In this document: in pieces, positions 12,991 to 23,705 of the stretch
Position numbering within the stretch: the stretch's first letter is position 1
How the letters are laid out: every line of letters begins with the position of its first letter
From: Molossus alvarezi
Lineage: Eukaryota; Chordata; Mammalia; Chiroptera; Molossidae
Length of the DNA: 64,000 bases
NCBI GenBank assembly: GCA_037176705.1
Contig: CM073891.1
Location: 48,300,571 to 48,364,570, forward strand
Direction: 5' to 3'
The notes under the pieces: generated by a model
What the model saw: only the letters and a program-made list of their open reading frames with translations
What the model was told of the DNA's origin: nothing
Database searches by the model: none
Program-made: the position numbers and the translations under genes

Positions 12991-13197
12991 TGCGTCTTTT
13001 ACTTGGTTGCAGGCGTTGTTGTTGCACGGCGGCTTCCGCAGCGGCTATAGCAGCCCCCGCGTCTTCCAGGTGGGTCTGCGTGACGCTGGTTTTGCTTTGA
13101 CTGCGAGATGGTCCATGAGAGCGGAGATGGCCTTCGGATGAGGATTTCGAGCTACCAGGGCTACTATGGGATTTCTCAATGGTAGGAACTTGCATGT
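12986..13197 (-). CDS. PCLO: PCLO last exon of short isoform (stops before C2B)
   Basis: After completing the split Asp, this exon encodes [20 protein letters not shown], then [14 protein letters not shown], an Ala-rich helix-prone run ([16 protein letters not shown]) and the end RLQPSKRRK before TAA. The acceptor is tgtaaccag. The Ala-rich helix is followed by a basic tip. Piccolo is known to occur as long (C2A plus C2B) and short (no C2B) isoforms. Reading through the donor at 12997-13002 gives the SKRRK ending of the short form, while splicing at 13003 would give a 195-nt exon joined to C2B-coding exons. CpG content is higher than in the surrounding intron, as expected for coding sequence. 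Confidence 0.92.
12997..13002 (-). promoter_or_regulatory. Alternative 5' splice site choosing long versus short Piccolo
   Basis: In the last exon the minus strand reads CAACCAA|GTAAAAG, an acceptable but not strong donor. Use of it keeps one base of a codon and leads to exons outside the window; failure to use it leads to a TAA 14 nt further on. The site is inferred from the phase and from the known existence of C2B-containing Piccolo; splicing itself is not visible in the sequence. Confidence 0.6.
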
Positions 13198-13627
13198 CTG
13201 GTTACAAAAGATTAAAACATGAGTTAAAGTTGCCCCGGCATTCCTCCTGTCAAGCTTGGTCTCACATAATTTGAAACTGTTTAAAGATTTAGGTTAATCT
13301 GCTTTTTTTTTTTTTTGGCTCTTTCAAGAAACTGTGGACCATCCGGCCACATGATTAAACATTTGGGAAACAATTTCGGACAGGAAAAGCAAAGGGATGA
13401 AAATCCTGAGAAGAGAAGTTTGAGAAGGCAGGAGCACGCTCTAACTAGCCTATGTGAATGAATACATCACATCATAGGTTCACAAAGCAACTCTGCTGAT
13501 TCCAGTGGGGACCAGGTAAGAGGCAACAGGCTTCTACTGTCTCAGGAGGAGCTGACAGTAAAAATGTAGTGAATTCTTGGATGAAAGTGTGTGAGTTGCT
13601 CGGACATATTAAAAGTGAAAATCATAG

Positions 13628-13907
13628 CCCTGGCTGGTTTGGCTCAGCAATAGAGCATTGGCCCACGGGCCGAAGAGTGACAGGTTCGATTCTGGTCAAG
13701 GGCACATACCTGGGTTGCAGTCCAGCTCTCCTCTCACCCCCGCGTTGGGGTCTTGAGGGAGGTAACCAGTCCATGTGTCTCTCCCACATTGATGTTTCTC
13801 TCTCTCACCCCCTCCCCTTTTTCTCTCTCTAGCCCTCTCTCTTCCCCACTCTATCTGAAGATAAAAATGTAAAAAAGTATCCTTGGGTGAGGATTAAAAA
13901 AAATAAT
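13628..13907 (+). mobile_element. Ves SINE
   Basis: Full-length copy with head, CT body and ccttgggtgaggatt tail. Target duplications AAAGTGAAAATYRTAG at 612-627 and 908-923 of the 13-kb block (13612-13627, 13908-13923). Confidence 0.93.
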
Positions 13908-14502
13908 AAAGTGAAAATTGTAGAATCCTTGTTTCTGGTGATTTTGAGAATGTATATGCATATCATACATAGCCACAGAGAGAGGGGTCTTTACACTAAA
14001 GATCTTCCAGAATGTTGATCAGGGCAGAGTTGATCTGGCTAAGTGGAATTCATAAATAATCGATCAAACTCATCCATTAGCAATCTATAACACTCATTGT
14101 ATTCAGTGGTTTAGCCTGTCAATTCAGTGGAAGCTTACTGGACATGGGGGCCTCAGTTTTCTATTTCCTAGAACACTTGCCCTTATAATCCATTCTTTTC
14201 TAATGGACAAAGAGCCACTTTTCAATTTGATATAATCTCTGAGAGGAGGAGAGAAGGAAGCAGTACTTAGGGCCAGTATAAAAATTTGTATTTAATACTT
14301 ATAAATAGTTCAGCATATCAAGCTAAGATACTACATGGTTATCTGATACAGCCAGTACTTCAGTTTGCGATGAGGATTGATGTTGTGTTGTAGGGTAATT
14401 GGTAATGAACCGCCCAAAGGAAAAGCTCATTCAAATGTGAGTGCCATGCACATTGCCAAATGCAATGTATGACATTAATATTTAAAAAATAATATGAGTT
14501 GT

Positions 14503-14758
14503 TGCCTGGCTGGTATGGCTCCATTGGTTGGAGTGTTGTCCTGTACACCAAACAGTGGCAGGTTCAATTCTAGGTCAGGGCACATACCCAGGTTGTGGGT
14601 TTGATCCCCGGTTGGGTTGCATATGGGAGGAAATCCATGGATGTTTCTCTTACATTGATGTTTCTCTTTCTCTCTCTCCCTCCCCCTCCTTCCCTCTCTC
14701 TCTGAAATCAATAGAAACATGTCCTCAGGTGAGGATTTAAAATAAAATAAAAAATAAT
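14503..14758 (+). mobile_element. Ves SINE, second subfamily
   Basis: Head tgcctggctggtatggctcc, B box ggttcaattctaggtcaggg, body ttcccggttggg-like and a tcctcaggtgaggattt tail followed by A-rich sequence. Confidence 0.88.
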
Positions 14759-14981
14759 AATACTATTAATTGTTTTTAAAAAAATCATGGAAATAGCTTG
14801 AATCCAACATTTAGGAAAGTTCTAAGTAAATATCAGCATACAAATTATTTTGATGACATGGGGAACATGTTTTTCATAAGATAAATAAAAAGGAAGATGC
14901 AAAATTATGTATAATCATAATGTAACATATAAGAATATACCTATGAAAATAGGGATTAAACAATTAGAAGAAATATGTATA

Positions 14982-15126
14982 AATGATAACGATTATGTCT
15001 AGTCAATGAACTGTTGAGGATTTTTATATTTTATTTATGAAATACCTCAATTCATCTTATAAAATTATATTATCATGGATTTTGAGAGCTGGAAAAGAAC
15101 CAATAGCTCATATAACCCAACTTTCT
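14982..15126. repeat. Local duplicate segment, copy A
   Basis: Matches 18151-18296 over about 145 bp, sharing agtcaatgaactgttgagga and ggattttgagagctggaaaa blocks with roughly 90 percent identity by eye. Confidence 0.8.
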
Positions 15127-15377
15127 CCATTTTACAGGTTGAAAAACAGAGAGTCAGAGAGGTGAAGATCACAAGGTCATAAACTTAATCATGTGCTGAT
15201 CTGAGACTACATCCCATTTCTCCTGATACCATATCCATTATTCTTGCATAATATTACATTAAATACTCTCTAATAGAATTCAACCTTCAATAAATATTCA
15301 ATTTTTGGCATTCATATTCAAAAAGATACTGGGTGAACAAAAAGACAAAAGCTTTTTCTACTTGAAATATGTCCTAC

Positions 15378-15558
15378 CCTTGGATGGGTCAGGGAAGATA
15401 CCATGGCTTCTGCTTTTGATGACAGACGGCTTTGGGGACTGCTGGCTGCTTTGACTGGAGTGGGACTTGCCGTGATCAATGCTCTCAGTCTGTTCTTTGA
15501 GAGGATACCACCTAGGAGTGTTATCAAGGTGCGATGTACTAGATAAATCAATCAACAC
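15378..15558 (-). CDS. PCLO: PCLO exon: end of C2A and Ser-rich tail
   Basis: This 181-nt exon encodes [20 protein letters not shown] followed by [15 protein letters not shown] and, further on, [10 protein letters not shown] plus one base of the next Asp. VLIDLSS...RWYPLKEQ is the last C2 strand (compare 'WyxL' at the end of many C2 domains). The remainder is a Ser/Gln/Lys-rich, probably disordered tail. The acceptor is tttttctcag. The donor GTAGGA is weaker than average, but its phase fits the next exon exactly. Confidence 0.96.
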
Positions 15559-16697
15559 CTGAGAAAAAAAGCAGAATGAATCAATAAAATGTATAACTTA
15601 AATTATAATAAAATCATTACTTTTTTCGGTGATCTGAAATTTATTCAAGGATATATAAACCCAAGGATAATGAGGCTGTTTGCCTCATTTTTCTTCACCC
15701 ACAATGTTGGGAATAACAACTTGTGCACACTAGATATTTAATGAATGTTTGGTTAAGTTGGCCTGAATAAAATCTTTGACTATTAATTAAATTTTTGGTG
15801 ATGATATAAAAAGGTAGAGTGAACAGTCAATCTCTGTATGAAGTAAAACTTGGTTAAATGGACACATTCTAGTCCTCATCATGGCTAGCATTTTTGAAGA
15901 TTGTTTGATTTTAGTTACAAGAGAAACAAAATTAAAAAAGAATTCATAACTTGCTATTACTAACATATTTCCTCTATTTTAAAACATACTTTAGTTTACA
16001 TCTAAAATAAGGAGAGAACTAACAGTTTATGATGAGAAAGCACTGTGTCATGGTACATTGGCAGCATTTTCTCCTCTCTTAGTGGTTCATCAATTTTATT
16101 AATCAATAAAGGTGCAATTTATTGTTGCTGGCATCTTAGATTTGATATTAAAAATTGAAAACCGGCACAATGAATATATGTTCTAGATTCATGTAAATAT
16201 AATAAATTATAAGGACTTCAATAAATAGGTCTTTTGAACAGGGCATTGAGTCAGATATAACACTGTATCCTAGAGTAGTCCTGTCTAAGATTAAGGTTGT
16301 CCAATGGCTCTCCCAGCATGGGGCTTGTGGTTGGAGCAAGGTGCAGAGCCTTGGGATCAAACAAGGCCTCACATCTCCTAGACTACACAAATGTGTTCTG
16401 TTGTCTCTATCAAAAGGATATATCTTTTAGGTGTTACATCTTTTTGGAGGTGATTTTTTTAAAACAATAATTTATAACTTCTGCTCTAAGCAAAGATCAC
16501 TACAGAAAATATGTATTTTTGAAATATGTTAGATAAAAAAAAAATCACAGGATCTGACCTACTCTAACAGATTTCATGTTTAGGTTATATTCCCTGTGGA
16601 TTTATATAAAACTGTTTTTATTGATTTTTCTTCTAGTTTGCTTCTTAAAATATTTTGAAAGATTTTGCTCTGAATACTTGAAAGAAATAAAAATGTA

Positions 16698-16769
16698 AAA
16701 TGTTACATCAAGTCATTCATATATGCAGTATGATAATACTGCATATATGAATGACTTGATGTAACATTT
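16698..16769. repeat. Perfect 34-bp palindrome with GATA loop
   Basis: The left arm 16698-16731 and right arm 16736-16769 are exact reverse complements, separated by GATA. The arm begins aaatgttacatcaagtcatt and ends atgcagtat. Confidence 0.97.
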
Positions 16770-17078
16770 AATAACCTGAAAATTAAATAACCTGAAAATA
16801 CATTTTAAAAAATTCCAGTTCATTTTATACTATACTACACTTAACTCAAATTTTTAACATAATCATTAGAATTCAAAGCATAATCATGTATCTTTTTATC
16901 AAAACAAGTAATATACATATTAATAAATGTTACCCCAGTAAATTCAATAAAAATTTTGAAAAAAGTAATCTTTTAAATATCAAATCAAAATGAAATAAGT
17001 GAACTTAACTCTACTCAGTTGGTAGCATAACCACACAGAGAAAGATTACTCCATGAAATTTTAAAACACAGCATGTTG

Positions 17079-17340
17079 AGCCCTGGCCAGTTTGGCTCAG
17101 CGGTTAGAGCATCAGTCCACAGACCAAAGAGTTACAGGTTCCACTGTGGCCAAGGGCATATACCTTGGTTGTGGTTTGATCCCTGGCCCTGATTGGGGTC
17201 GTGCAGGAGGCAACTAGTCGATGTGTTTCTCTTACATCAGTGTTTCTCTCTCTCTCTCTTCCTCTCTGCCTCCCTCCCTCCCATTCTATCTGAAAAAAAA
17301 AATCAATGGAAAAATATCCTCGGGTGAGGATTAAAAAAAC
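17079..17340 (+). mobile_element. Ves SINE
   Basis: Complete copy with head agccctggccagtttggctc and tail tcctcgggtgaggatt. Target duplications AAAACACAGCAWKTTG at 17063-17078 and 17341-17356. Confidence 0.94.
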
Positions 17341-17747
17341 AAAACACAGCAATTTGATTCCATATCTGTTCCTAGTGGAATATATCCTAAGGACAAAAAG
17401 AACTGCAAAAATTCTTAAATCTATATTTAATATTTAAATCATAATGTTCATTGTGGTATTTTATGTATAGTTATTCTTTGATTGTTGTGTGTATATTGTG
17501 TAATAAAGCAAATGAGTAAAAGAATTTCATCTTGCAAGTTAATTATAAAATACATCAAGTGGCAAAGTAAAAACCATTTCTTGAGTTGCTGTCTATCTTT
17601 AAGAGTAGTTACAAAATAAATTCTATCCACCAAGGGATTTTATCCAGAAGTGGTTATCTTATACAGCTAAGAATGTATTCTTTGCATAAAGCTTTTATTG
17701 GTAGTTTACAACAAAAGCAAATGAGGAAAAGAAAATCGGAGGCTCAC

Positions 17748-17819
17748 CTCACCAAGAAAGTCATTGGAAGAAAATCTATCATAATCCCAGACTGTCACCT
17801 CCAGTGTTTTCTTCTTGAG
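17748..17819 (-). CDS. PCLO: PCLO exon: C2A Ca2+-binding loop 3
   Basis: This 72-nt, 24-codon phase-0 exon encodes [20 protein letters not shown] and [18 protein letters not shown] aligns with the YDFDRFSKHDxIGE loop-3 motif of synaptotagmin C2 domains. Its three aspartates complete the five-Asp Ca2+ site begun in the exon at 27575-27699, so the site looks competent. The acceptor is aactgtag and the donor gtgagcc. Skipping it would keep the frame but remove the Ca2+ site. Confidence 0.96.
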
Positions 17820-18687
17820 CTACAGTTCAAATAAAAATGTCATTCACACCATTTCTCATCATACATGTTCATTACACTCACATTATAGATTCATTTATTT
17901 TTACTTCCTTGAAATCTTTTCATTTACATAAAATACTTTAAATGTTATCTAAAACTATGTGGGTTTATATTAAATATTCTGTAAAGTATCAATGATTTTA
18001 TACTCCAACCTAGTGTAATATCATAAGACCTCACTATTTTGTAAATTTTACTAATTTCCTGTTAATCTACCCCCATCTTTAAAAGTAAAAATTAAAATCT
18101 GTAAATACTCTTTAACTACATTGGATTCATAGGTTGTAAAACTATGTAGCAATGATAATGATGATTATGTGTAGTCAATGAACTGTTGAGGATTTTTACA
18201 TTTTCTTTCTGAAATACGATGATCATCTTATAAAATCATATTACCATGGATTTTGAGAGCTGGAAAAGAACCAATAGCTTATATAACCCAACCTTCTTGG
18301 GTTGCTATCCATCTTTAAGAGTTATTTAGGTTATTTAGATAAAGTGTTTGTATTAGAGATTTTTTGTTTCAGTAATTTGCCAAAAAAATATAATAGCATT
18401 GCCTTATTTCTACAGGTGAATTTAACTTATTTTAAATTCAAAAATCCATATTACAATTTACATCCAGCTTCACCTTCATAGTCAAATCAGAAATCTTCCA
18501 GAGGGCAAATAATAAACCTCATTTTGAAAGACAACTTATTGGTAAATTATTTCATATGGATGTCTTCTCCCTCTTCTATTTGTAGTTTTTCTCTCTCTGA
18601 ATTTTAGATCATAATCTTTCAATAATTTTGTCATTATTATTTTTACATTATCCTAAATCTGTCACACAGAAAATAATCATCGCATAC
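17820..18687. other. PCLO intron
   Basis: This 868-bp intron contains the mosaic block at 18151-18325, copied from two nearby intron sites. Otherwise it is featureless AT-rich sequence. Confidence 0.7.
18151..18325. repeat. Mosaic duplicate block (copy B plus second piece)
   Basis: Bases 18151-18296 match 14982-15126, and the adjoining 18294-18325 (cttgggttgctatccatctt and on) match 17577-17608. Confidence 0.75.
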
Positions 18688-18781
18688 CTGTTCCATGGAG
18701 ATACTTTTATAAATTACTGTTTGATTCCACTCAGGATTAAGACTTTTCTGAACATATTTAGTCCTTCTCTTGTACTCAGCA
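18688..18781 (-). CDS. PCLO: PCLO exon: C2A middle, basic strand
   Basis: This 94-nt exon encodes [20 protein letters not shown] and [29 protein letters not shown] is the polybasic strand and the 'NPxWN' motif found in almost every synaptotagmin-like C2 domain. The acceptor is cccattcag, preceded by a pyrimidine tract, and the donor is gtatgcg. The single leading T can complete either Gly (microexon skipped) or Ser (microexon included), so both splice forms stay in frame. Confidence 0.96.
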
Positions 18782-20032
18782 CTGAATGGGAAGGAAAAAA
18801 AGAGCAACCTTGATTATTCACCTTAACTGATGAAGGGCATGCAGACATTTTAAGATGTTTTATTTTGAATCACTATACAATTGTCTCATCATCCTCATGT
18901 CTTAAAGCTTATTTTAAGTTAAATGCACAATGAAAATGTAAAAATATGTTGGACGCCTCTAGGGTTATTTGCCTTACAGTAGTTTTTTGAAGACAAGCTT
19001 TTAGATGTTCCAATGACACTATAATTCTAGAAATTTACTCTTTTCCTGAATGTAGGAGATAATTACATGAACCACATGGTAACATCAGTACCTTCTTGCC
19101 TTGTAAATAAAAATGTGGTATTTAACTTTCCAATAGGTTTGCATCTAATCATGTCAGCAAAGCCAAATGGTCTTTCAATTCATTTTTTTTCTATAAAAAT
19201 TGTAGTAATTATTTTGACCGAGTAAAAAATAAAAACTGACTGTTGCTATTGCTGAGATTCCATAAACATGCATTAATTTATGTTTCAAGTATATTCTGAC
19301 AGTCTTAGTAAAGTAGTATATTTAAGCTAGTTTAAAGCAATTTTAATTAAATATATAATTTTGGTTTATGTCAATAGCTTATGTTACAAATGATGAACCA
19401 AATCAAAATTTTCCTTATTTATTACAACTTGGGGCATTTGAGTTTATTCTTTACTTTCCATTCCCTTTCAGCAACAGTTCAAAGCTTATCTCCTATAAGT
19501 TTAAAAATAACCTATTTCCAAAATCTATTCTATTTAAGTCTGACAGAACAGTTATGGCTGGCATCAACCAGGTAAGGGGACTGGAATCATTGTCATCTGC
19601 TATGAGCCAATGGGGTCCACACAGACAACGCCCTTCTTCAACCCTCCCTGCCTTTTTCTGAATTTTCTGCCTGGGTTTATTTCTCAGGACCCATTAACAC
19701 TAATTCTAGTGGGCAAGAGAATCCTAAAAAACAACCTACTTCTCTGGGATCCCTTCATGAGCCTGGACTTCACAAGCTACCTGTCTTTAAAGGGGCTGGA
19801 TCCTGACCCTTGATCTGTAGTTGTGTTCCTAACTATGAGCAACCTAATTCTTGCTACATCTCTGGAGTGCCTACTATTACTCCTCAGACTCTAGTATAGC
19901 TATTCATTCTAGAAAACACCACTGAGAATTATGCTCCAGTTCATGACCAACTTTCAGAGACAGATTTACAGCCAAGCATCTTTCTTTTTTGTCTGGCTTT
20001 ATTCTTTTTCTTATCAGCCATGTACAAGGGCA

Positions 20033-20243
20033 GCAATTCCCAACACTGGCTACATATTGGAATCACCTAGAATCTGTGTTCCCAGGGTGGAAGATGGGGC
20101 AACCAGCTCCACAGCAACATCTCCCTGCTCGCACCCCCATGGAGAATCTGCTTCGATAGGTCTGGGGTAAAGCTTGAGCATGAGAATTTTTAAAATCTTC
20201 TGGGTAAATCTAATGTGTAGACAAGTTTGAGAACCACTAAGCA
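20033..20243. mobile_element. MER5A-like hAT element
   Basis: Starts cagcaattcccaacactggc, continues tattggaatcacctagaatc and ends aagtttgagaaccactaag, the familiar MER5A frame with inverted-repeat ends. Confidence 0.8.
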
Positions 20244-20348
20244 TATGTCTTCTGAGACCTCACCCTGTGAATTGAATTGAATTTAAGAAAGAAAGCAACA
20301 CTCCTCTGACTTCTAACCAATTCATATGAATGTACAAAAATAGGAGCA

Positions 20349-20534
20349 GCCCTGGCCGGTGTGGCTCAGTTGGTTGAGTGTCATCCAATGCACCTAGAGA
20401 TCACAGTTCAATTCCCGGTCAGGGCGCATGCTCAGATTGCAAACTCCATCCCCAGTAGGAGGGCATGCAGGAGGCAGCTGATTGACGTTTCTCTCTCTCT
20501 TCCTTCCTCTCTTATTCTATAATCAATAAAAACA
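20349..20534 (+). mobile_element. Ves SINE, subfamily without tcctcggg tail
   Basis: Head gccctggccggtgtggctca, B box gttcaattcccggtcagggc, end ctctcttattctataatcaa followed by an A tail. It abuts the next Ves in the same orientation. Confidence 0.9.
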
Positions 20535-20540
20535 TATTTA

Positions 20541-20804
20541 GCCCTGGCCAGTTTTGTTCAGCAGTTAGAGTGTCGGCCCATGGACCAAAGAGTCTTGGGT
20601 TCAATTCTGGCCAAGGGCACGTACCTCGGTTGCAGGTCATCCCTGGCCTGGTTGGGGTCGTGTGGGGGGCAACCAGTTGATGTGTGTCTCTCTCACACTG
20701 ATGTTTCTCTCTTTCTCTCTCTTCCTTACTCCCTGCTCTATCTGAGGATAAATGGAAAAATGTCCTCGGATGAGGATTATAAACAAAACAAATTAAAAAA
20801 AAAA
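20541..20804 (+). mobile_element. Ves SINE
   Basis: Head gccctggccagttttgttca and tail tcctcggatgaggatt. It begins six bases after the tail of the preceding copy, in tandem orientation, probably an insertion into that copy's A-tail. Confidence 0.9.
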
Positions 20805-20929
20805 CAGGATTTGACGATTTTGTCTCTACAAAAATTTTGGAAAAATGTATATGCAGTGATTTAAAGAAACAGGTACTCTCACAGACTATAGGTAGAATAT
20901 AAATTTCTATACACACATTTAAGGTACAT

Positions 20930-21545
20930 TTGTCAATATCTAGTGAAGTTTAAATTTATGTACCCAAACACCCAGAAAAATTTCACTTTCACTTATTCCA
21001 CTTCTATCCTAGAGAAATTCTCTCAACTGTGTACAAGGAATTTGTTCAAGAACATTCACCACGACATTGTTTATAATAGTATGTTAATAAGATAATGAAT
21101 AAATACATTATGATATAGTCATTCAATGAAATAGTAAGCAGAAGTTAAAATGAATAAAATATATCTTAATATATTAAGACATATATATTTTTAAAAAATA
21201 TTGAGCAAAAATTTGCAGAAGGATAGCTATAGTAAGCTATCCTCATATGAATAATACTGTAGATTATTTAGGTACACATGCAGATATTCACAACAAACAT
21301 ATTAATTTCATAAGTCTCTTAGGAATTATAGAATAAAATTCTATTTAGTGGTCATCTCAGGTGGACGGGAATGATTTCAAAGGGCTTCAGAAATACCTGT
21401 AAAATTTTTTTATTAAAAAGAAAATCTGAAACCTATATAACACAATATTAAGATTTGATAAAACTGTATAGCAACAACACAGGTATTAGACTACTTTCTA
21501 CAATTTTCAGGAAGTTTGAAATAGTTTATAATAAAAATTAAAAAT
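20930..21545 (+). mobile_element. Old L1 3' end
   Basis: Phrases such as cattgtttataatagtatgt and a final tttgaaatagtttataataa plus A-tail resemble old L1M ORF2-end/3' UTR sequence. Strongly diverged. Confidence 0.55.
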
Positions 21546-22149
21546 TGATTGGGTAAACTATATCCCTTTATATTTTATGTTTTTGCTTTCACAGTTACTT
21601 TAGAATTCATGGCTCTCCCTCCAGGCAGGTATGCTTAGAAAAAATAAAACACATGATAGTATAAATTGTAAAGTTTCTATTTGTTTTGACCTTTTATAAC
21701 AAGTTGATGAGATCATGAGAAAAACATTAAAGATAATATTCATAATTTAGTGAATAGTAGTAAAATTGTTATTTCTTCAAATTCTGAAATATTAATTTGT
21801 AATTTGTTAACAAAATGGAAATTTATGTCAAATGCAAACCCATGGACTTTCACTAAAATTCTAGATATGTCAATCTATATAAACAGTCTACATATTGAAA
21901 TGTCTTCAAAAGAATTTATTAGTTATTTTATTCTTAATCTATAAATATGAATAATTGGTATAATTTTTCACATGCATATTTTAGTTATTTTTTCACCATC
22001 TCATTGAGTAAAAACTTCTGAATGCCAACTCTGTATGAGGAACTGTGCTTTTCTATCAAGATATACTTAATTGTAATTACATACCATTGTACATATAATT
22101 CATTCATGATAAGCACTTTATAAAGTAAGCACATTAAAATAAAAACAGG

Positions 22150-22350
22150 TAGCATTTATTAAATGCTTACTTTTTCCCAGAGTTGTAAATGCTTTTTATG
22201 TGTTAACTTATTCAATCCTCACAGTTTCTATGAAACTGTTATCATTTATTATTCTATTTTATAGAATAAAATGAAGCTGCAAGGAATTAAGACATGTTGG
22301 TAAGATTGTATCATTTCAATTGGTAGGACCATGATTCAAACACAGGGAAA
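22150..22350 (+). repeat. MIR SINE
   Basis: MIR order is clear: gtagcatttattaaatgctt, gtgttaacttattcaatcct, cacagtttctatgaaactgt, and a late gtaggaccatgattcaaaca. Confidence 0.8.
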
Positions 22351-22590
22351 CTGGCTGTCCTTAAACATATGTAATATGAACTCAATTGATCAGGCTCATT
22401 ATAAAATGTGAATAAGCCATCAATATTCTTAATTGTAGGCTTCATTGGCTAAAGTGTCTAGTTTGTCTTCTTTACCCTACAATTTAAAGTTATTTAAGTC
22501 AATTTAAATATACACATTTCTTAAATATATTTTTCATATAGATAATATAAATTACATATAATATGTGTGTACATATAAATTATCATAAAA

Positions 22591-22657
22591 GTCCTGGGCG
22601 ATTTGGTTCAGCAGTTGGAGTGTCAGCTTGTGGACCAAAGGGTTCAATTCTGGTCAA
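22591..22657 (+). mobile_element. Ves SINE head fragment
   Basis: Only the tRNA-like head is present (tcctgggcgatttggttcag to gttcaattctggtcaaaat), followed by unrelated sequence. Confidence 0.85.
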
Positions 22658-22734
22658 AATTTCTTTTAATTTAGAAAGATGTACATATTCCATTTTATAA
22701 GCTCTGTTGTTCTGTGCAGTAGTGTGTTCATGGA

Positions 22735-22855
22735 CCATCAGTTTATTGTGCTCTGTGCTTCCTGAGGTCAAAGACAATGGCTGTGTTGTCAGCTCTAACC
22801 CCAGCACCTAGCACAGTATCTGGAGCAGTATGTGCTAAATATTTATTGCATGCAC
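22735..22855 (+). repeat. L2 3' end
   Basis: Reads ccccagcacctagcacagta, then gtgctaaatatttattgcat, the typical L2 3' terminal phrase. Confidence 0.75.
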
Positions 22856-23499
22856 CCTTAAAACATTCTTGTACATTTTTTTCTTTTAAAATGTATTGCA
22901 CTGAAATAGTTTCTGACCTTTGGATTGTAAATAGATACAACTCCTGTGTCTGCTTTACATAGGTTGTGTAGGAAATCACTCATGCTAGCAAGGGCGTTTA
23001 GAGAAAGTCTAGCCAGGAACTAGATTTACAGGTATCACGATAGTTAAAGTCTGTCTCAATCATAGCAAAATCTCATTAATGAAAAAAACTTTGTACTTTG
23101 TCCAACAGTGTAATGAGAGAAACCCAGAATGAGATTTTTCATATATCCTTATTTCAATTATCCAGGGACAAGTATGGAGTTCATGGGCTCTTCAGGCTTC
23201 TTCCTTATTTTTCTTTTGCTTCATCTTGGCTGACATTTGGGCTTTCTGAGCTTATGAGTATATTGATCAGAGGGTGGAAAGAGAAAATGAAAGAAGAAAA
23301 CTGGACCAGTGAAATGCTTATTAGTTAACTGGATATATATTTTTTTAATTTTAAGCATGACAAATATTATATTTTATTATTAAAAGAAAGAAAGATGCTT
23401 GGTTTCTATATAGAACTATAAAATAATTTGGTATAATTCAGTAGCCTAACCATTCTATATCTCTTTTGTTTTTGCAGAGATAACTAACCATTGGCTACA

Positions 23500-23705
23500 T
23501 GAAGCTTATTATACATATCATTAGCAATAATAGCAATTGCCATTTATTAAGAGCACATTATCACTTTTGGTGCATTATTCCTTGTGTTTCACAAAAGGCG
23601 CAGGAAGGAGGCGACTGTAAGTCCTATATAGTGGAAAAGGAAATCATTTTAGAGAAACCTCACAAAGTATATTTGATAAGGCTGAAATTCAAACCCAATT
23701 TTTAA
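23500..23705 (+). repeat. MIR-like fragment, diverged
   Basis: aattgccatttattaagagc followed by a degraded MIR-like middle and ctgaaattcaaacccaattt. Confidence 0.5.

Larger units (their letters stand above)
13198..15377. other. PCLO intron
   Basis: This intron holds two plus-strand Ves SINEs (13628-13907, 14503-14758), an L1-3'-end-like AT-rich piece (about 14765-15060) and a MIR-like piece (about 15110-15230). Bases 14982-15126 are one member of a segment copied at 18151-18296. No exon is seen. Confidence 0.7.
15559..17747. other. PCLO intron
   Basis: This intron contains a perfect 34-bp inverted repeat (16698-16769) and one plus-strand Ves SINE (17079-17340). The rest is AT-rich and shows nothing I can name. 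Confidence 0.7.

Noticed and set aside
20512..20916. 134-codon minus-strand open frame
   Set aside because: Mostly antisense Ves SINE (20541-20804) plus flanking intron.
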